64,000 bases of DNA from Mycolicibacterium sp. MU0050 (GTDB lineage Bacteria > Actinomycetota > Actinomycetes > Mycobacteriales > Mycobacteriaceae): NCBI RefSeq assembly GCF_963378085.1, contig NZ_OY726395.1, forward strand, positions 124,001 through 188,000. The letters are read 5' to 3'. The position numbers were made by a program, and so were the translations under genes. Every line of letters starts with the position of its first letter. The first letter of the stretch is position 1. The notes beneath the pieces were generated by a model that was not told the DNA's origin, searched no databases, and saw only the letters and a program-made list of their open reading frames with translations. Positions 55,355 to 63,250 of this stretch are shown here, piece after piece.

Positions 55355-56589
55355 CGGGTGCGGGGGATCTCGGCGTTGATGAGGTTGAGCAGCGCCGGGT
55401 AGCGCTTGGCTTCCGGGTGCCCGCCGGGTTTGCCGCTGCTGACCACGGCCGCCGACAACGACCGCTGCGGGTCGGCCCACACCGCGATATCGACCAGGCC
55501 GGTGTGGCCGAAGGCGCCCGGGGTATCCCGCCCGAACGGGCTGAACCGCTTGTCGCCCAACATGTAACCGGTGCCCCACCGCATCGGCATCAGGCCGGTC
55601 GCGACGTCAGGGCGCAGCCGCCGGGCCGGGGCGGTCGCGGCCCGCAGGGTCTGCGGCTGCAGCACTCGGACCCCGTCCAGTTCGCCTCCCCGGCAAAGGA
55701 TTTCGGCGAACCGGGACAGCTCCGCGGCGTTGGACACCGTGTTCGACGACGGCACCACGCTGGTGAGGAAATCCGCGGTGTTGCTGAACGGGATGATCTG
55801 CTGCATGGTGCCGCCGACGGCGAGCCGGAAGGCGCGGGCCACGGGCGCCGGCAGCGGCTTTCCGGTCGGGTGGCTCGGCGCCACCTCGGGCACGTCGTCG
55901 GGGGCCACGCCGAAGTTGGTCCACCGGAACCCCAGCGGCGCCAGGATCTCCTCGTGGAGGATGTCGCGGATGCTGCGACCCGTTGCCGCAGAAACAATTT
56001 CGCGGATCAGCGGACCCCAGGTGAGTCCGTGGTAGATGTGAATCAGCCCCGGCCGGTAGATCGGCTTCAGCTGCCCGAGCATCTCCCGGGCATAGTCGCT
56101 GTCGTTCATCCGGCGCAGGTCCGGGCGGGGGCCGGTGGCGAACGGCACCCCGGCGCTGTGCGTCATGACGTGGCGGATGGTGGTGCGGTCCTTGCCGTGA
56201 CTGGTGTAGCTCGGTAGGTGGTCGCACACCCGGTCATCGAGCGAGAACGCGCCGCGCTCGACGAGCATGTGCACCACCGTGCTGGCGATCGCCTTGGCCG
56301 CGGAGTACACGCAGAACGGGGTATCGGGGGTGGCGAGTACCTGCTCGGCGTCTGGCGGGTCGTCGGGCGCGTTGCCCCAGCCGTGCCCGATGGCGCGATT
56401 CAGCACGACCTTTTCGTTGTGGCGCAGACAGACCTGGATGGCGGGATGCATGCCCGCGGCGTACCAATGCCGCGCGGCCTGCCAGATCCGGTCGACGGCG
56501 GCGGGGTCGACGCCGGAATGGTCCTCGGCGGCCACGGTGGTCACGGCGTCCAGGTCGGCGGGCACACGGATTCTGCCGGCTGCGGTCAC
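55351..56589 (-). CDS. lipE: Beta-lactamase-family esterase/lipase (LipE-type)
   Basis: A 412-residue class C beta-lactamase-fold hydrolase. The catalytic SxxK is S96-A-A-K99 (VYSAAKAIAS), and the conserved Tyr is in HIYHGLTWGP. It corresponds to Rv3775 (LipE) in position and length (415). GTG 56589 gives that length; the frame opens to 56934 with non-coding-like Arg-rich sequence. The substrate is unknown. It is divergent from the epimerase gene and convergent with the transporter. Confidence 0.88.
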   Translation of the reverse strand: MTAAGRIRVPADLDAVTTVAAEDHSGVDPAAVDRIWQAARHWYAAGMHPAIQVCLRHNEKVVLNRAIGHGWGNAPDDPPDAEQVLATPDTPFCVYSAAKAIASTVVHMLVERGAFSLDDRVCDHLPSYTSHGKDRTTIRHVMTHSAGVPFATGPRPDLRRMNDSDYAREMLGQLKPIYRPGLIHIYHGLTWGPLIREIVSAATGRSIRDILHEEILAPLGFRWTNFGVAPDDVPEVAPSHPTGKPLPAPVARAFRLAVGGTMQQIIPFSNTADFLTSVVPSSNTVSNAAELSRFAEILCRGGELDGVRVLQPQTLRAATAPARRLRPDVATGLMPMRWGTGYMLGDKRFSPFGRDTPGAFGHTGLVDIAVWADPQRSLSAAVVSSGKPGGHPEAKRYPALLNLINAEIPRTR

Positions 56590-56765
56590 CTCAGCCAGGG
56601 TACGTGGCGCCGCGGGGCCGAGATTGCGGTGCGGGCTGTGGACCCAGCCGCGGCACAGCCCGGCGTGCAATCTCGTCGGCGCCGACAAGGTCTCGAGGGG
56701 TTTCGTACCGGCACCGCGGAGGCCTAGCGTGAAACGCGCGGCACGGCCGGCAAAGGGGGACATCG

Positions 56766-57659
56766 ATGCGAGTGCTCGTCGCAGGCGCCACCAGCGTGCC
56801 GGGGATTCCGGTGGTGCGCGACCTCGTCGCACGCGGCCACGAGGTCGTCGGACTGACCCGCGCGCCCGGCGCCACGGCCACCATCGCGGCTGCCGGCGCC
56901 CGTCCCGTCGTCGTCGACGTCTTCGACGCGGCACAGCTGACCGAGGTGCTCGCCGAGCACCGACCGGAGGTGGTGGTCTCCCTGCTGACCACGCTGCCCA
57001 AACGCGGTCCGATGCGGTTGAGCGATTTCGAGCCCGCGCGGCGGTTGTGGAGCGACGGCGTGAACAACCTGCTGGCCGCGGCGCACCGCAGCGGGGTGCG
57101 GCGGGTGGTGGCCGAGTCGGTGATCTTCGCCTACGGCTACGGGCCCGACGGTCCCGCGTTGCTCGAGGAATCCGATCCTTACCCGATGCCGCCGCCGGCG
57201 GGCGGCGAGGCGATGTTGACGGCGCTGCGCGGCATGGAGCAGCGCGTGCTGGACGCCGACGGGATCGTGTTGCGGTACGGCTTCTTCTACGGCGACGAGG
57301 TGCCGCACATGCGGACGATGCGGCGGATGGTGCGGTTCTGGGCGCTGCCGGTGCCCAGCGGCCGAAGCATGTTGTCGTTCATCCACATCGACGACGTGGC
57401 CCGCACCACCGTCGACGCTGTGGAACGCGGCCGCGGCGGCGAGCTGTACAACATCGTCGACGACCGGCCCGAATCCTTCGGCGATTTCATCCGGGCGCTG
57501 GCCACGCGGGTGCGCGCACCGCGGCCGCTGACGGTGCCCAACCGGCTGTTCGCCGTCGCAGCCCCGTATGCCGCGCTCGCGATGGGCAATACCTGGCTGC
57601 CACTGTCCAACGCGAAGGCCAAGGCCGAATTCGGCTGGACGCCGATTACTCGCCCTTAA
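56766..57659 (+). CDS. NAD-dependent epimerase/dehydratase-family protein
   Basis: A 297-residue extended SDR. Rossmann motif VAGATSVPGIPVVRDL at the start, cofactor-discriminating VVGLTRAPG. The usual catalytic YxxxK is not evident: the expected region reads SVIFAYGYGPDGPAL, so it may be atypical. The SFIHIDDVARTTVDAV block typical of this family is near residue 205. Start ATG 56766. It overlaps the 3' end of echA21 by 14 bp on the opposite strand. Confidence 0.8.
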   Translation: MRVLVAGATSVPGIPVVRDLVARGHEVVGLTRAPGATATIAAAGARPVVVDVFDAAQLTEVLAEHRPEVVVSLLTTLPKRGPMRLSDFEPARRLWSDGVNNLLAAAHRSGVRRVVAESVIFAYGYGPDGPALLEESDPYPMPPPAGGEAMLTALRGMEQRVLDADGIVLRYGFFYGDEVPHMRTMRRMVRFWALPVPSGRSMLSFIHIDDVARTTVDAVERGRGGELYNIVDDRPESFGDFIRALATRVRAPRPLTVPNRLFAVAAPYAALAMGNTWLPLSNAKAKAEFGWTPITRP

Positions 57660-58470
57660 ACTCCGGTGGCCGCTTCTGGAACATCGCGGCGATGCCCTCC
57701 GACAGGTCCTTCGACGGCAGGAACGCCGAGTTCCAGGCCGCCACGTAGCGCAGGCTGGCGGCCACCTGGGCGGTGCGCTGCTCGTCGAGCACGTCCTTGA
57801 TGCCCTGCACGGTCAGCGGCGGGTTGGCGGCGATCTCTTCCGCGGTGGCCCGGGCCGCGGCCAGGGTGGCCTCGGCGTCGGCGTAGACGTCGTTGACCAG
57901 ACCGATCTTCTCGGCCCGGGCGGCGTCGATGTCCTTGCCCGTCAACGCCAACTCGCGCAGGTGCCCGTCGTTCAGGATCAGCGGCAGCCGGGCCAGGCTG
58001 CCGACGTCGGCGACGATGGCCAGCTTCACCTCACGCACGGAGAACTTGGCGTCGGCGCTGGCGTAGCGGATGTCGACGGCGCTGATCAGGTCGACGCCGC
58101 CGCCGATGCACCAGCCGTGCACCGCGGCGATGGTCGGGGTGCGGCAGTCGGCCACCGCGGTGATGGAGTGCTGCATGGTCTTGAGGTGGCGGTGGAAGGC
58201 CGCGCGGGGACCGGCCAGCGCGCCCTCGGCCATCATCGGCGCCAGGGTGTCGCCGGAGGCAGCCAGATCCAGGCCGTAGCTGAAGTGCCTGCCCGAACCC
58301 GTCAGGACGATCGCGCGCACCTGCGGGTCGGCGTCAAGGGCCTCGAACGCGACCGGAAGTTCGGCCCAGAACGCCGGACCCATCGCATTGCCCTTACCGG
58401 GGCCGAGCAGGGTCACCTGCGCGATGTGACCATCGATGTCGACGGCAAGGGATTCGTAGCTGTCAGCCAT
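57646..58470 (-). CDS. echA21: Enoyl-CoA hydratase/isomerase-family protein (EchA21-type)
   Basis: A 274-residue crotonase-fold protein. The oxyanion segment AAVHGWCIGGGVDLISAVDIRYAS is clear, and the second acidic region is KLAIVADVGSLARLP. The position next to lipE and hisC2 matches Rv3774 (EchA21). It probably acts in beta-oxidation of a CoA ester. ATG 58470. Its 3' end overlaps the convergent epimerase gene by 14 bp. Confidence 0.9.
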   Translation of the reverse strand: MADSYESLAVDIDGHIAQVTLLGPGKGNAMGPAFWAELPVAFEALDADPQVRAIVLTGSGRHFSYGLDLAASGDTLAPMMAEGALAGPRAAFHRHLKTMQHSITAVADCRTPTIAAVHGWCIGGGVDLISAVDIRYASADAKFSVREVKLAIVADVGSLARLPLILNDGHLRELALTGKDIDAARAEKIGLVNDVYADAEATLAAARATAEEIAANPPLTVQGIKDVLDEQRTAQVAASLRYVAAWNSAFLPSKDLSEGIAAMFQKRPPEFKGE

Positions 58471-58494
58471 AACTGTCGAGGCTAACCCGCCGGG

Positions 58495-58782
58495 TCAGCG
58501 GAGCCGCAGCAGCACCTCTTTGACCGGCTGCTCCGGCGCCCGTTCGCACAGCACGCTGGCCAGCATCACCAGGAACAGTGAGGGGTCCCCGGGCGAAGCC
58601 TTGACGATCTCGTTGATCACCTTCACCTTGTCCTGCGGGGGCAGGATCTCGAACTCCGAACAGGTCAGATCGGGGGAGACGGGTTCGGTGGTCTTGGCCA
58701 ACTGACCGGGAGTCGTCTGCGTGCAGCCGACCAGCCCAGCGGCGATCAGCGCGATCCCGCAGGCGCGGGTCAGGCGGGACAT
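58495..58782 (-). CDS. Small lipoprotein, unknown function
   Basis: A 95-residue lipoprotein with a good lipobox (LVGC at about 17-20). The mature part of about 75 residues is helical and contains two cysteines (LTCSEF and SVLCER). ATG 58782 is one base after the hisC2 stop, so it is translated from the same transcript. I do not recognise a family; it may be related to small DUF732-like or HdeA-like proteins, but I see no proof. Confidence 0.75.
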   Translation of the reverse strand: MSRLTRACGIALIAAGLVGCTQTTPGQLAKTTEPVSPDLTCSEFEILPPQDKVKVINEIVKASPGDPSLFLVMLASVLCERAPEQPVKEVLLRLR

Positions 58783-58783
58783 C

Positions 58784-59833
58784 TCAGATCCAATCGGTTG
58801 CGAACGCCAGGAACGCGTCGTTTTCGTGTGGTGCCCCGATCGTCACGCGCACACCGTCGGTGCCGTAGGGCCGCAGCAGGATGCGCGCGTCGGCCGCCTT
58901 CTCGACGAAGTCGGCGGTGCGCTCGGGGCCCAGCGGTAACCAGACGAAGTTGGCCTGCGAGTCGGGGAGCTCATAGCCTGCGGCCCGCAGCGCCGCGCTG
59001 ACCCGGGTGCGCTCAGCGACCACCGCATCGGTGCGGGCCAGCAGTTCGTCGGCGGCGTTCAGGGAGGCGATGGCCGCGGCCTGCGCCAGCGTGCTCGCGG
59101 TGAACGGCACGTACACCTTGCCCAGGGCGGTGATGATCTCGGGGTCGCCGACGCCGTAGCCGACGCGGGCGCCGGCCAGCCCGTAGGCCTTGGAGAACGT
59201 CCGCAACACCACGACGTTGGGGTGATCGCGCACCAGCCCGAGGCTGTCCGGGACCAGTCCGTCGCGGATGTACTCGACGTAGGCCTCGTCGATGCAGATC
59301 AGGATGTCGGGCCGGACCGCCTCCACGAACCGGGTGAGGTCGGCGGGCGGGACCACCGTCGACGTCGGGTTGTTCGGGTTGCAGATGAAGATCAGCCGGG
59401 TTCGGTCGGTGATCGCGGCGAGCATCGCGTCCAGGTCGTGGGTGTGGTCCTTCAGCGGAACCGGGACCGGGGTGGCGCCGGCCACCCGCACCTGCAACGG
59501 GTAAACCTCGAAGGCGCGCCAGCCGAACATCACCTCGTCGCCGACGGTCGCGGTGATCTGGATCAACTGTTGGCACAGGCTCACCGAGCCGGCGCCTGCG
59601 GCGATGTTCTGCGGCGCAAAGCCGACGTGTTTTGCCAGGTGTTCCCGGAGTTCGACGTAACCGTTGTCCGGATAACGGTTGAGGCTGTCGGCGGCCTGGC
59701 TGATCGCCGCGCGGACACTCGGCAGCGGACCGTCCACCGTTTCGTTGCTGGCAAGCTTGATGGCACCGGGCACCGTCTTGCCGGGTGTGTAGGCCGGCAG
59801 GTCGGCCATCAAGGTGCGTAAACGGGCGGTCAT
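58784..59833 (-). CDS. hisC2: Histidinol-phosphate/aromatic aminotransferase HisC2
   Basis: A 349-residue class I/II PLP aminotransferase. Motifs: KLASNETVDGPLPS, CNPNNPTST, IDEAYVEY and the PLP-lysine region TFSKAYGLAGARVGYG. Position matches Rv3772 (HisC2), a second HisC likely acting on aromatic or histidinol-phosphate substrates. ATG 59833 gives the expected length (353); the frame opens at 59920. It is cotranscribed with the downstream small lipoprotein and divergent from tRNA-Ser. Confidence 0.9.
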   Translation of the reverse strand: MTARLRTLMADLPAYTPGKTVPGAIKLASNETVDGPLPSVRAAISQAADSLNRYPDNGYVELREHLAKHVGFAPQNIAAGAGSVSLCQQLIQITATVGDEVMFGWRAFEVYPLQVRVAGATPVPVPLKDHTHDLDAMLAAITDRTRLIFICNPNNPTSTVVPPADLTRFVEAVRPDILICIDEAYVEYIRDGLVPDSLGLVRDHPNVVVLRTFSKAYGLAGARVGYGVGDPEIITALGKVYVPFTASTLAQAAAIASLNAADELLARTDAVVAERTRVSAALRAAGYELPDSQANFVWLPLGPERTADFVEKAADARILLRPYGTDGVRVTIGAPHENDAFLAFATDWI

Positions 59834-59921
59834 TTGGTCAGCATAAGTGAGGCTGTGTACGCTGTGCCCTCGGCGGTTCCGGTACCGGAGATCGGGTCCG
59901 GTAACCTCTGAGAAGTTCAAA

Positions 59922-60013
59922 GGAGGCGTGCCAGAGCGGCCGAATGGGACTCACTGCTAATGAGTTGTCCCCCTTACAGGGGACCGGAGGTTCAAATCCT
60001 CTCGCCTCCGCCA
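59922..60013 (+). tRNA. tRNA-Ser (GCU)
   Basis: Class II tRNA with encoded CCA (60011-60013). The acceptor GGAGGCG pairs with CGCCTCC; anticodon stem ACTCA/TGAGT holds loop CTGCTAA with anticodon GCT (59956-59958). The long variable arm TTGTCCCCCTTACAGGGGACC-type is typical of serine tRNAs. Confidence 0.96.
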
Positions 60014-60028
60014 CACAACTAAATACAC

Positions 60029-60101
60029 GCGCCCGTAGCTCAACGGATAGAGCATCTGACTACGGATCAGAAGGTTAGGGGTTCGAATCCCTTCGGGCGC
60101 A
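60029..60101 (+). tRNA. tRNA-Arg (ACG)
   Basis: A 73-base tRNA: GCGCCCG pairs with CGGGCGC, anticodon stem TCTGA/TCAGA with loop CTACGGA and anticodon ACG (60062-60064), T arm GGGGTTCGAATCCC. The A34 should be edited to inosine. It lies 15 bases after tRNA-Ser(GCU) and probably shares its transcript. Confidence 0.96.
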
Positions 60102-60107
60102 CTCAGC

Positions 60108-60141
60108 GGACAGCCTCCCCCTCGGGAGGCTGTCCTGTTTT
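60108..60141 (+). terminator. Intrinsic terminator after the Ser-Arg tRNA pair
   Basis: A perfect 12-bp stem, GGACAGCCTCCC with GGGAGGCTGTCC, a 4-base loop, and a TGTTTT tail. It starts six bases after tRNA-Arg. One of the best intrinsic terminators in the window. Confidence 0.85.
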
Positions 60142-60216
60142 CGGGCCTGGCCCGTTCGTCGCGGTTCGGGGTCGCGCGGCTATCGGGTGAGGCCTGAAAT
60201 GACAGCGCCGGGGGCC

Positions 60217-61149
60217 TCAGCTCCGACAGTTGAACTCCGCCCGGATGCGTTCCTGCAGTGCGGCGGCTTCGGGCACCAGGTTCTCCGGCTTGGTGGGGTC
60301 AACCCCGTCCCGGCACGCCCCGACGTCGACGGAGCCGGCCCACCGTGGTTCGTTGTAGCGGGAGGTGTCCCCGGTCCACCCCCAGAGCAGGCGCAGCGGA
60401 TGTTCGCGTCCGGCGCCCAGGGTCTCGATGGCGCTCACTACCGCCTCGTAGGCGCCCGCCCGGTCCGGAAGGCCGATGTTCACCTGATCGAACTGTCCGT
60501 CGGAGATCTTGACGAACGAGGCATTGCCGGGCAGCGCGGAAATCTGTTGGCTGTGGGCATCGAACTGGGCGAGGGAGATGCGCCCGGTGATGTCCCAGGT
60601 CCTCAGGCCGCGCTTGTCGCGGTCACCGGAGACATAGATGGCGTCGGCGGTTTCGCCGGTCGTCTGGACCGCGGCTCTCACCGCTTGGTCCGGGTCGCTG
60701 GCGTCGTCGATGCGCACGGACGATCCAGCCTCGCCGGGCCGCAACTTGATGCTCTTGACCGGTGCGGTCAGCGCTGCGGCGATCCGTCGCACTTCACCGG
60801 CTCCGCGCGCCACGGCCTCGGGGTCGACTTCGCGCCCGGTCGTCACGCTCACATTTGGACCGAGGGAGAACATGACGGACACGTCGTGGTCGGCGAAGTC
60901 TTCGCCCAGCATTGTGTTGAGTTCGTTGGCGATGGCGGCAATCTGAGCTTCGGTGGCGTTATCGCATCGGATCCCGATGTCGATGAAGGTCCCGTGGGTG
61001 AAGTCGTTGACGTACCGCACGCTCGCGTTGTCGACGCCGTGGAGAAGGTTGAGTGACAACTCCACTTGTCGAGCCTCATCGCTGCGGTCGGCGACCCCGG
61101 TACACCCGACCAGCATCAACAGAACTGCCACCAGCAACGCTTTTCGCAT
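60217..61149 (-). CDS. Lipoprotein, unknown function
   Basis: A 310-residue lipoprotein. Signal MRKALLVAVLLMLVGC has a good lipobox with Cys 16. The mature part alternates strands and helices with no recognised motif and ends with FNCRS. ATG 61149 is chosen because the lipoprotein signal starts there; the frame opens at 61191. It is transcribed toward the tRNA terminator from the other side. Similar mycobacterial lipoproteins of unknown function exist, but I cannot name one. Confidence 0.8.
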   Translation of the reverse strand: MRKALLVAVLLMLVGCTGVADRSDEARQVELSLNLLHGVDNASVRYVNDFTHGTFIDIGIRCDNATEAQIAAIANELNTMLGEDFADHDVSVMFSLGPNVSVTTGREVDPEAVARGAGEVRRIAAALTAPVKSIKLRPGEAGSSVRIDDASDPDQAVRAAVQTTGETADAIYVSGDRDKRGLRTWDITGRISLAQFDAHSQQISALPGNASFVKISDGQFDQVNIGLPDRAGAYEAVVSAIETLGAGREHPLRLLWGWTGDTSRYNEPRWAGSVDVGACRDGVDPTKPENLVPEAAALQERIRAEFNCRS

Positions 61150-61581
61150 GCTTGGAGCGTAAGGCGAATATCGATGGGTGGAAGTACTCAAGGTGCGCCT
61201 CAGGCGGGGAAGCGCGCCATTTTCGGCTGCCTCGATCTAAGGCTTCGCCGAGGCTGCGCTGAGCACGGGAAAGTGTGGGTACCGGGCACGGTGTGCGCAG
61301 CATCGATTAGGGCACTCATCGAGGCTGCGCTGAACGCGTGAAAGTGCGAGTGGGGTCCACGGTGTGCGCAGTCTCGATTGCAACCTTCACCGAGACTGCG
61401 CTGAGCGCGTGAAAGTGCGAGTAGCACCCACGATCAGCGAAGCCTCGACGAGAAGTGCGAGACCAAAGAGCCAGAAGCGGGATGTGACCTGTCGCCTGTC
61501 GCCTGCTGTGGGCGTGGACGCGGACCAAAAAAGGCTGCCGCAGCTTGCGCCGCGACAGCCCTTTGAAGTCTGGAGGTTCGG
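61150..61581. other. Intergenic region with repeat array A
   Basis: The 432 bases between the lipoprotein and cspA contain no gene. They hold repeat array A (61249-61447) and its tail. Confidence 0.6.
61249..61447. repeat. Array A: three 57-bp palindromic repeats at 71-bp period
   Basis: Units at 61249-61305, 61320-61376 and 61391-61447, each exactly 57 bp and separated by 14 bases. Each starts CGAG(G/A)CTGCGCTGA and ends near (C/T)GCGCAG or AGCGAAGCCTCG, so the ends are inverted copies. The middle contains GTGAAAGTGCGAGT. The same family recurs in array B on the far side of cspA. After unit 3, a tail CAAAGAGCCAGAAG also recurs there. Confidence 0.9.
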
Positions 61582-61785
61582 TCAGATTGCCGAAACGCCC
61601 ACGGCCTGTGGACCTTTCGGGCCTTGCTCTACCTCGAACTGAACCCGAGCGTTCTCTTCGAGCGTGCGGAATCCGCTGCCGCCGATCTCTGAGTAGTGGA
61701 CGAAGACATCAGCCGCGCCGCCATCGGGGGCGATGAAGCCGAAGCCCTTTTCGCCGTTGAACCACTTCACAGTTCCCTGTGCCAT
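61582..61785 (-). CDS. cspA: Cold-shock protein CspA
   Basis: A 67-residue single CSD. The RNA-binding motifs KGFGFIAP and DVFVHYSEI are intact. It acts as an RNA chaperone. ATG 61785 is preceded by GAAAGAAG; the 5' region carries a GTTAC-N5-GTAAC inverted repeat (61829-61843), and a likely long leader. It lies alone between two arrays of palindromic repeats. Identity as the general mycobacterial CspA is by sequence, not by position. Confidence 0.95.
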   Translation of the reverse strand: MAQGTVKWFNGEKGFGFIAPDGGAADVFVHYSEIGGSGFRTLEENARVQFEVEQGPKGPQAVGVSAI

Positions 61786-61828
61786 TACTTAACTTCTTTC
61801 ATTTTCAAGCACATCAAGCGAGATGTAC

Positions 61829-61843
61829 GTTACTCACGGTAAC
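61829..61843 (-). promoter_or_regulatory. Small inverted repeat upstream of cspA
   Basis: GTTAC-CGTGA-GTAAC on the cspA strand, 44 bases before its ATG. It may lie at the transcription start or be a binding site; it is too small to fold stably as RNA. Confidence 0.35.
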
Positions 61844-62204
61844 ACAGATCGTGTGGGGTCAAAGATTTGCAGTCAACGTTGCTTCGGGGAGCGGGTTCTG
61901 GCGACGGCGAGGCCAACTGAAGTGGCCCGCTACACGGACGGCCGACTGCTCAGCAGTTCCGGTAACCAGTGCCGGCGGCAGCGGCCGTCCGCATCCTTTT
62001 CGAATACTGCGCTGGGCAGGCCTCGGGAATTGAGAAGACCGGGCAGCACATGACTGTCAAGCTACTTCCGTCGGACGGTGTGGTCTTCGGCGAGCTTCGA
62101 GACATCGCAGACGTCACCTCACACCCACGGTCAGCGGATCGCTGATCAACTCCGGCCTGGTCGAAAGGCCGGTCCGCAGTGGCGTTTTGAGCGAGTTTAC
62201 TCAT

Positions 62205-62332
62205 CGAGGCTGCGTTCAGCGCGGGAACGTGCGAGTGGCGGGCACGGTGAGCGCAGTTTCGATTGGGCCCTTCACCGAGACTGCGCTGAGCGCGTGAAAG
62301 TGCGAGTAGCGCCCTCGCTCAGCGCAGCCTCG
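62205..62332. repeat. Array B: two 57-bp palindromic repeats
   Basis: Units at 62205-62261 and 62276-62332, again exactly 57 bp with a 14-base gap. Unit 2 starts CGAGACTGCGCTGA and ends TCAGCGCAGCCTCG (13 of 14 match as inverted repeat). Sequence and spacing equal those of array A. Confidence 0.9.
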
Positions 62333-62395
62333 GCGAGCCACCCACGCTCAGCGCAGCCTCGGCGAGGCGCCCTCGCTCAGCGCAGCCTCGGCGAG
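62316..62395. repeat. Three 22-bp copies of the repeat end at 29-bp period
   Basis: CGCTCAGCGCAGCCTCGGCG plus AG occurs exactly at 62316-62337, 62345-62366 and 62374-62395. Spacers of 7 bases (CCACCCA, GCGCCCT) are related but not equal. The right end of the 57-bp repeat has been amplified here by itself. Confidence 0.92.
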
Positions 62396-62425
62396 AAGCC
62401 GAAGAGCCCAAAGAGCCGGAAGCCC

Positions 62426-63187
62426 CTAGGCGATCGTGATCCCACCATCGACGGCGATGGTCTGCCCCACCACGTAACCACCCGCGGGAGAAGCCAGCCA
62501 GACCGCGGTGGCGGCCAGCTCGGCCGGATCGCCGGTGCGGCCCAGCACCACCCGCGGCATCTGCGAGTCCAGGTACCCGGGCTTGTACTCGTCGGTCATC
62601 TCCGAGAGGAAGAAGCCCGGCGCCAGGGCGTTGACGCGAATTCCCTTGCGCCCGCCCCACTGCTGGGCCAGGTCACGGGTCAGTCCGATGACGCCGGCCT
62701 TGGAGGCGGCGTACGCGGCCTGCGGCAGCTGCGCGGTGGTGATGCCGAGGATGCTGGAGATGTTGATGATCGAGCTCCCCGGACCCATCACCCGGCCACA
62801 CGCCTGCGCCATCCAGTACGACCCGTTGAGGTTGATGTCGATGACCTTGCGGAACTCGTCGGGGGTCTCGCGGGTGGCCGGCACCGCGGTGCCCACGCCG
62901 GCGTTGTTGATCAGCACGTCGACCTTGCCGAACTTCTCCACGGCGGCGTCCACCAGCGCCTGGCACTGGTCGGGGTCGCCGACGTCGGTGGCCACCGCCA
63001 GCGCGCGCCGCCCGGTCTCCTCGACCAGGGCCGCGGTGTCGGCCATCTTCTCCACCCGCCGGGCGCCGAGCACCACGTCGGCGCCGGCCTCGGCGAAGGC
63101 CCGGGCGAAGGACACCCCCAGCCCGGACGAGGCGCCGGTGACGATGACGACCTTGTCGTCGAGCTTGAACGAATCGAGAACAGACAT
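62426..63187 (-). CDS. Short-chain dehydrogenase/reductase
   Basis: A 253-residue classical SDR. Cofactor motif TGASSGLG (about 18-25), NNAG, the catalytic Ser in NISSILG and YAASK. GARRVEK after the second strand favours NADP(H). The C-terminus VVGQTIAVDGGITIA is typical. ATG 63187; the frame opens at 63205. It lies 63 bases downstream of the acyl-CoA dehydrogenase gene in the same direction, so it may be part of a lipid or steroid catabolic operon. Confidence 0.9.
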   Translation of the reverse strand: MSVLDSFKLDDKVVIVTGASSGLGVSFARAFAEAGADVVLGARRVEKMADTAALVEETGRRALAVATDVGDPDQCQALVDAAVEKFGKVDVLINNAGVGTAVPATRETPDEFRKVIDINLNGSYWMAQACGRVMGPGSSIINISSILGITTAQLPQAAYAASKAGVIGLTRDLAQQWGGRKGIRVNALAPGFFLSEMTDEYKPGYLDSQMPRVVLGRTGDPAELAATAVWLASPAGGYVVGQTIAVDGGITIA

Positions 63188-63250
63188 GGCGTGCTTACTC
63201 CTCATCGGGGCTCGTCGCGCCCCTGCGATCGGGGAACCCGGGGACGTGGG

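Larger units (their letters stand above)
61786..62425. other. Intergenic region upstream of cspA with repeat array B
   Basis: No coding frame is convincing in these 640 bases. The part nearest cspA holds its leader/promoter region, including the inverted repeat 61829-61843; a TTGACC lies near 61855-61860 on the minus strand, a possible -35. Array B occupies 62205-62395. Confidence 0.6.

Noticed and set aside
62316..62395. Possible CRISPR array
   Set aside because: Only three copies, spacers of 7 bases, and no cas genes; it is the end of a palindromic repeat family.
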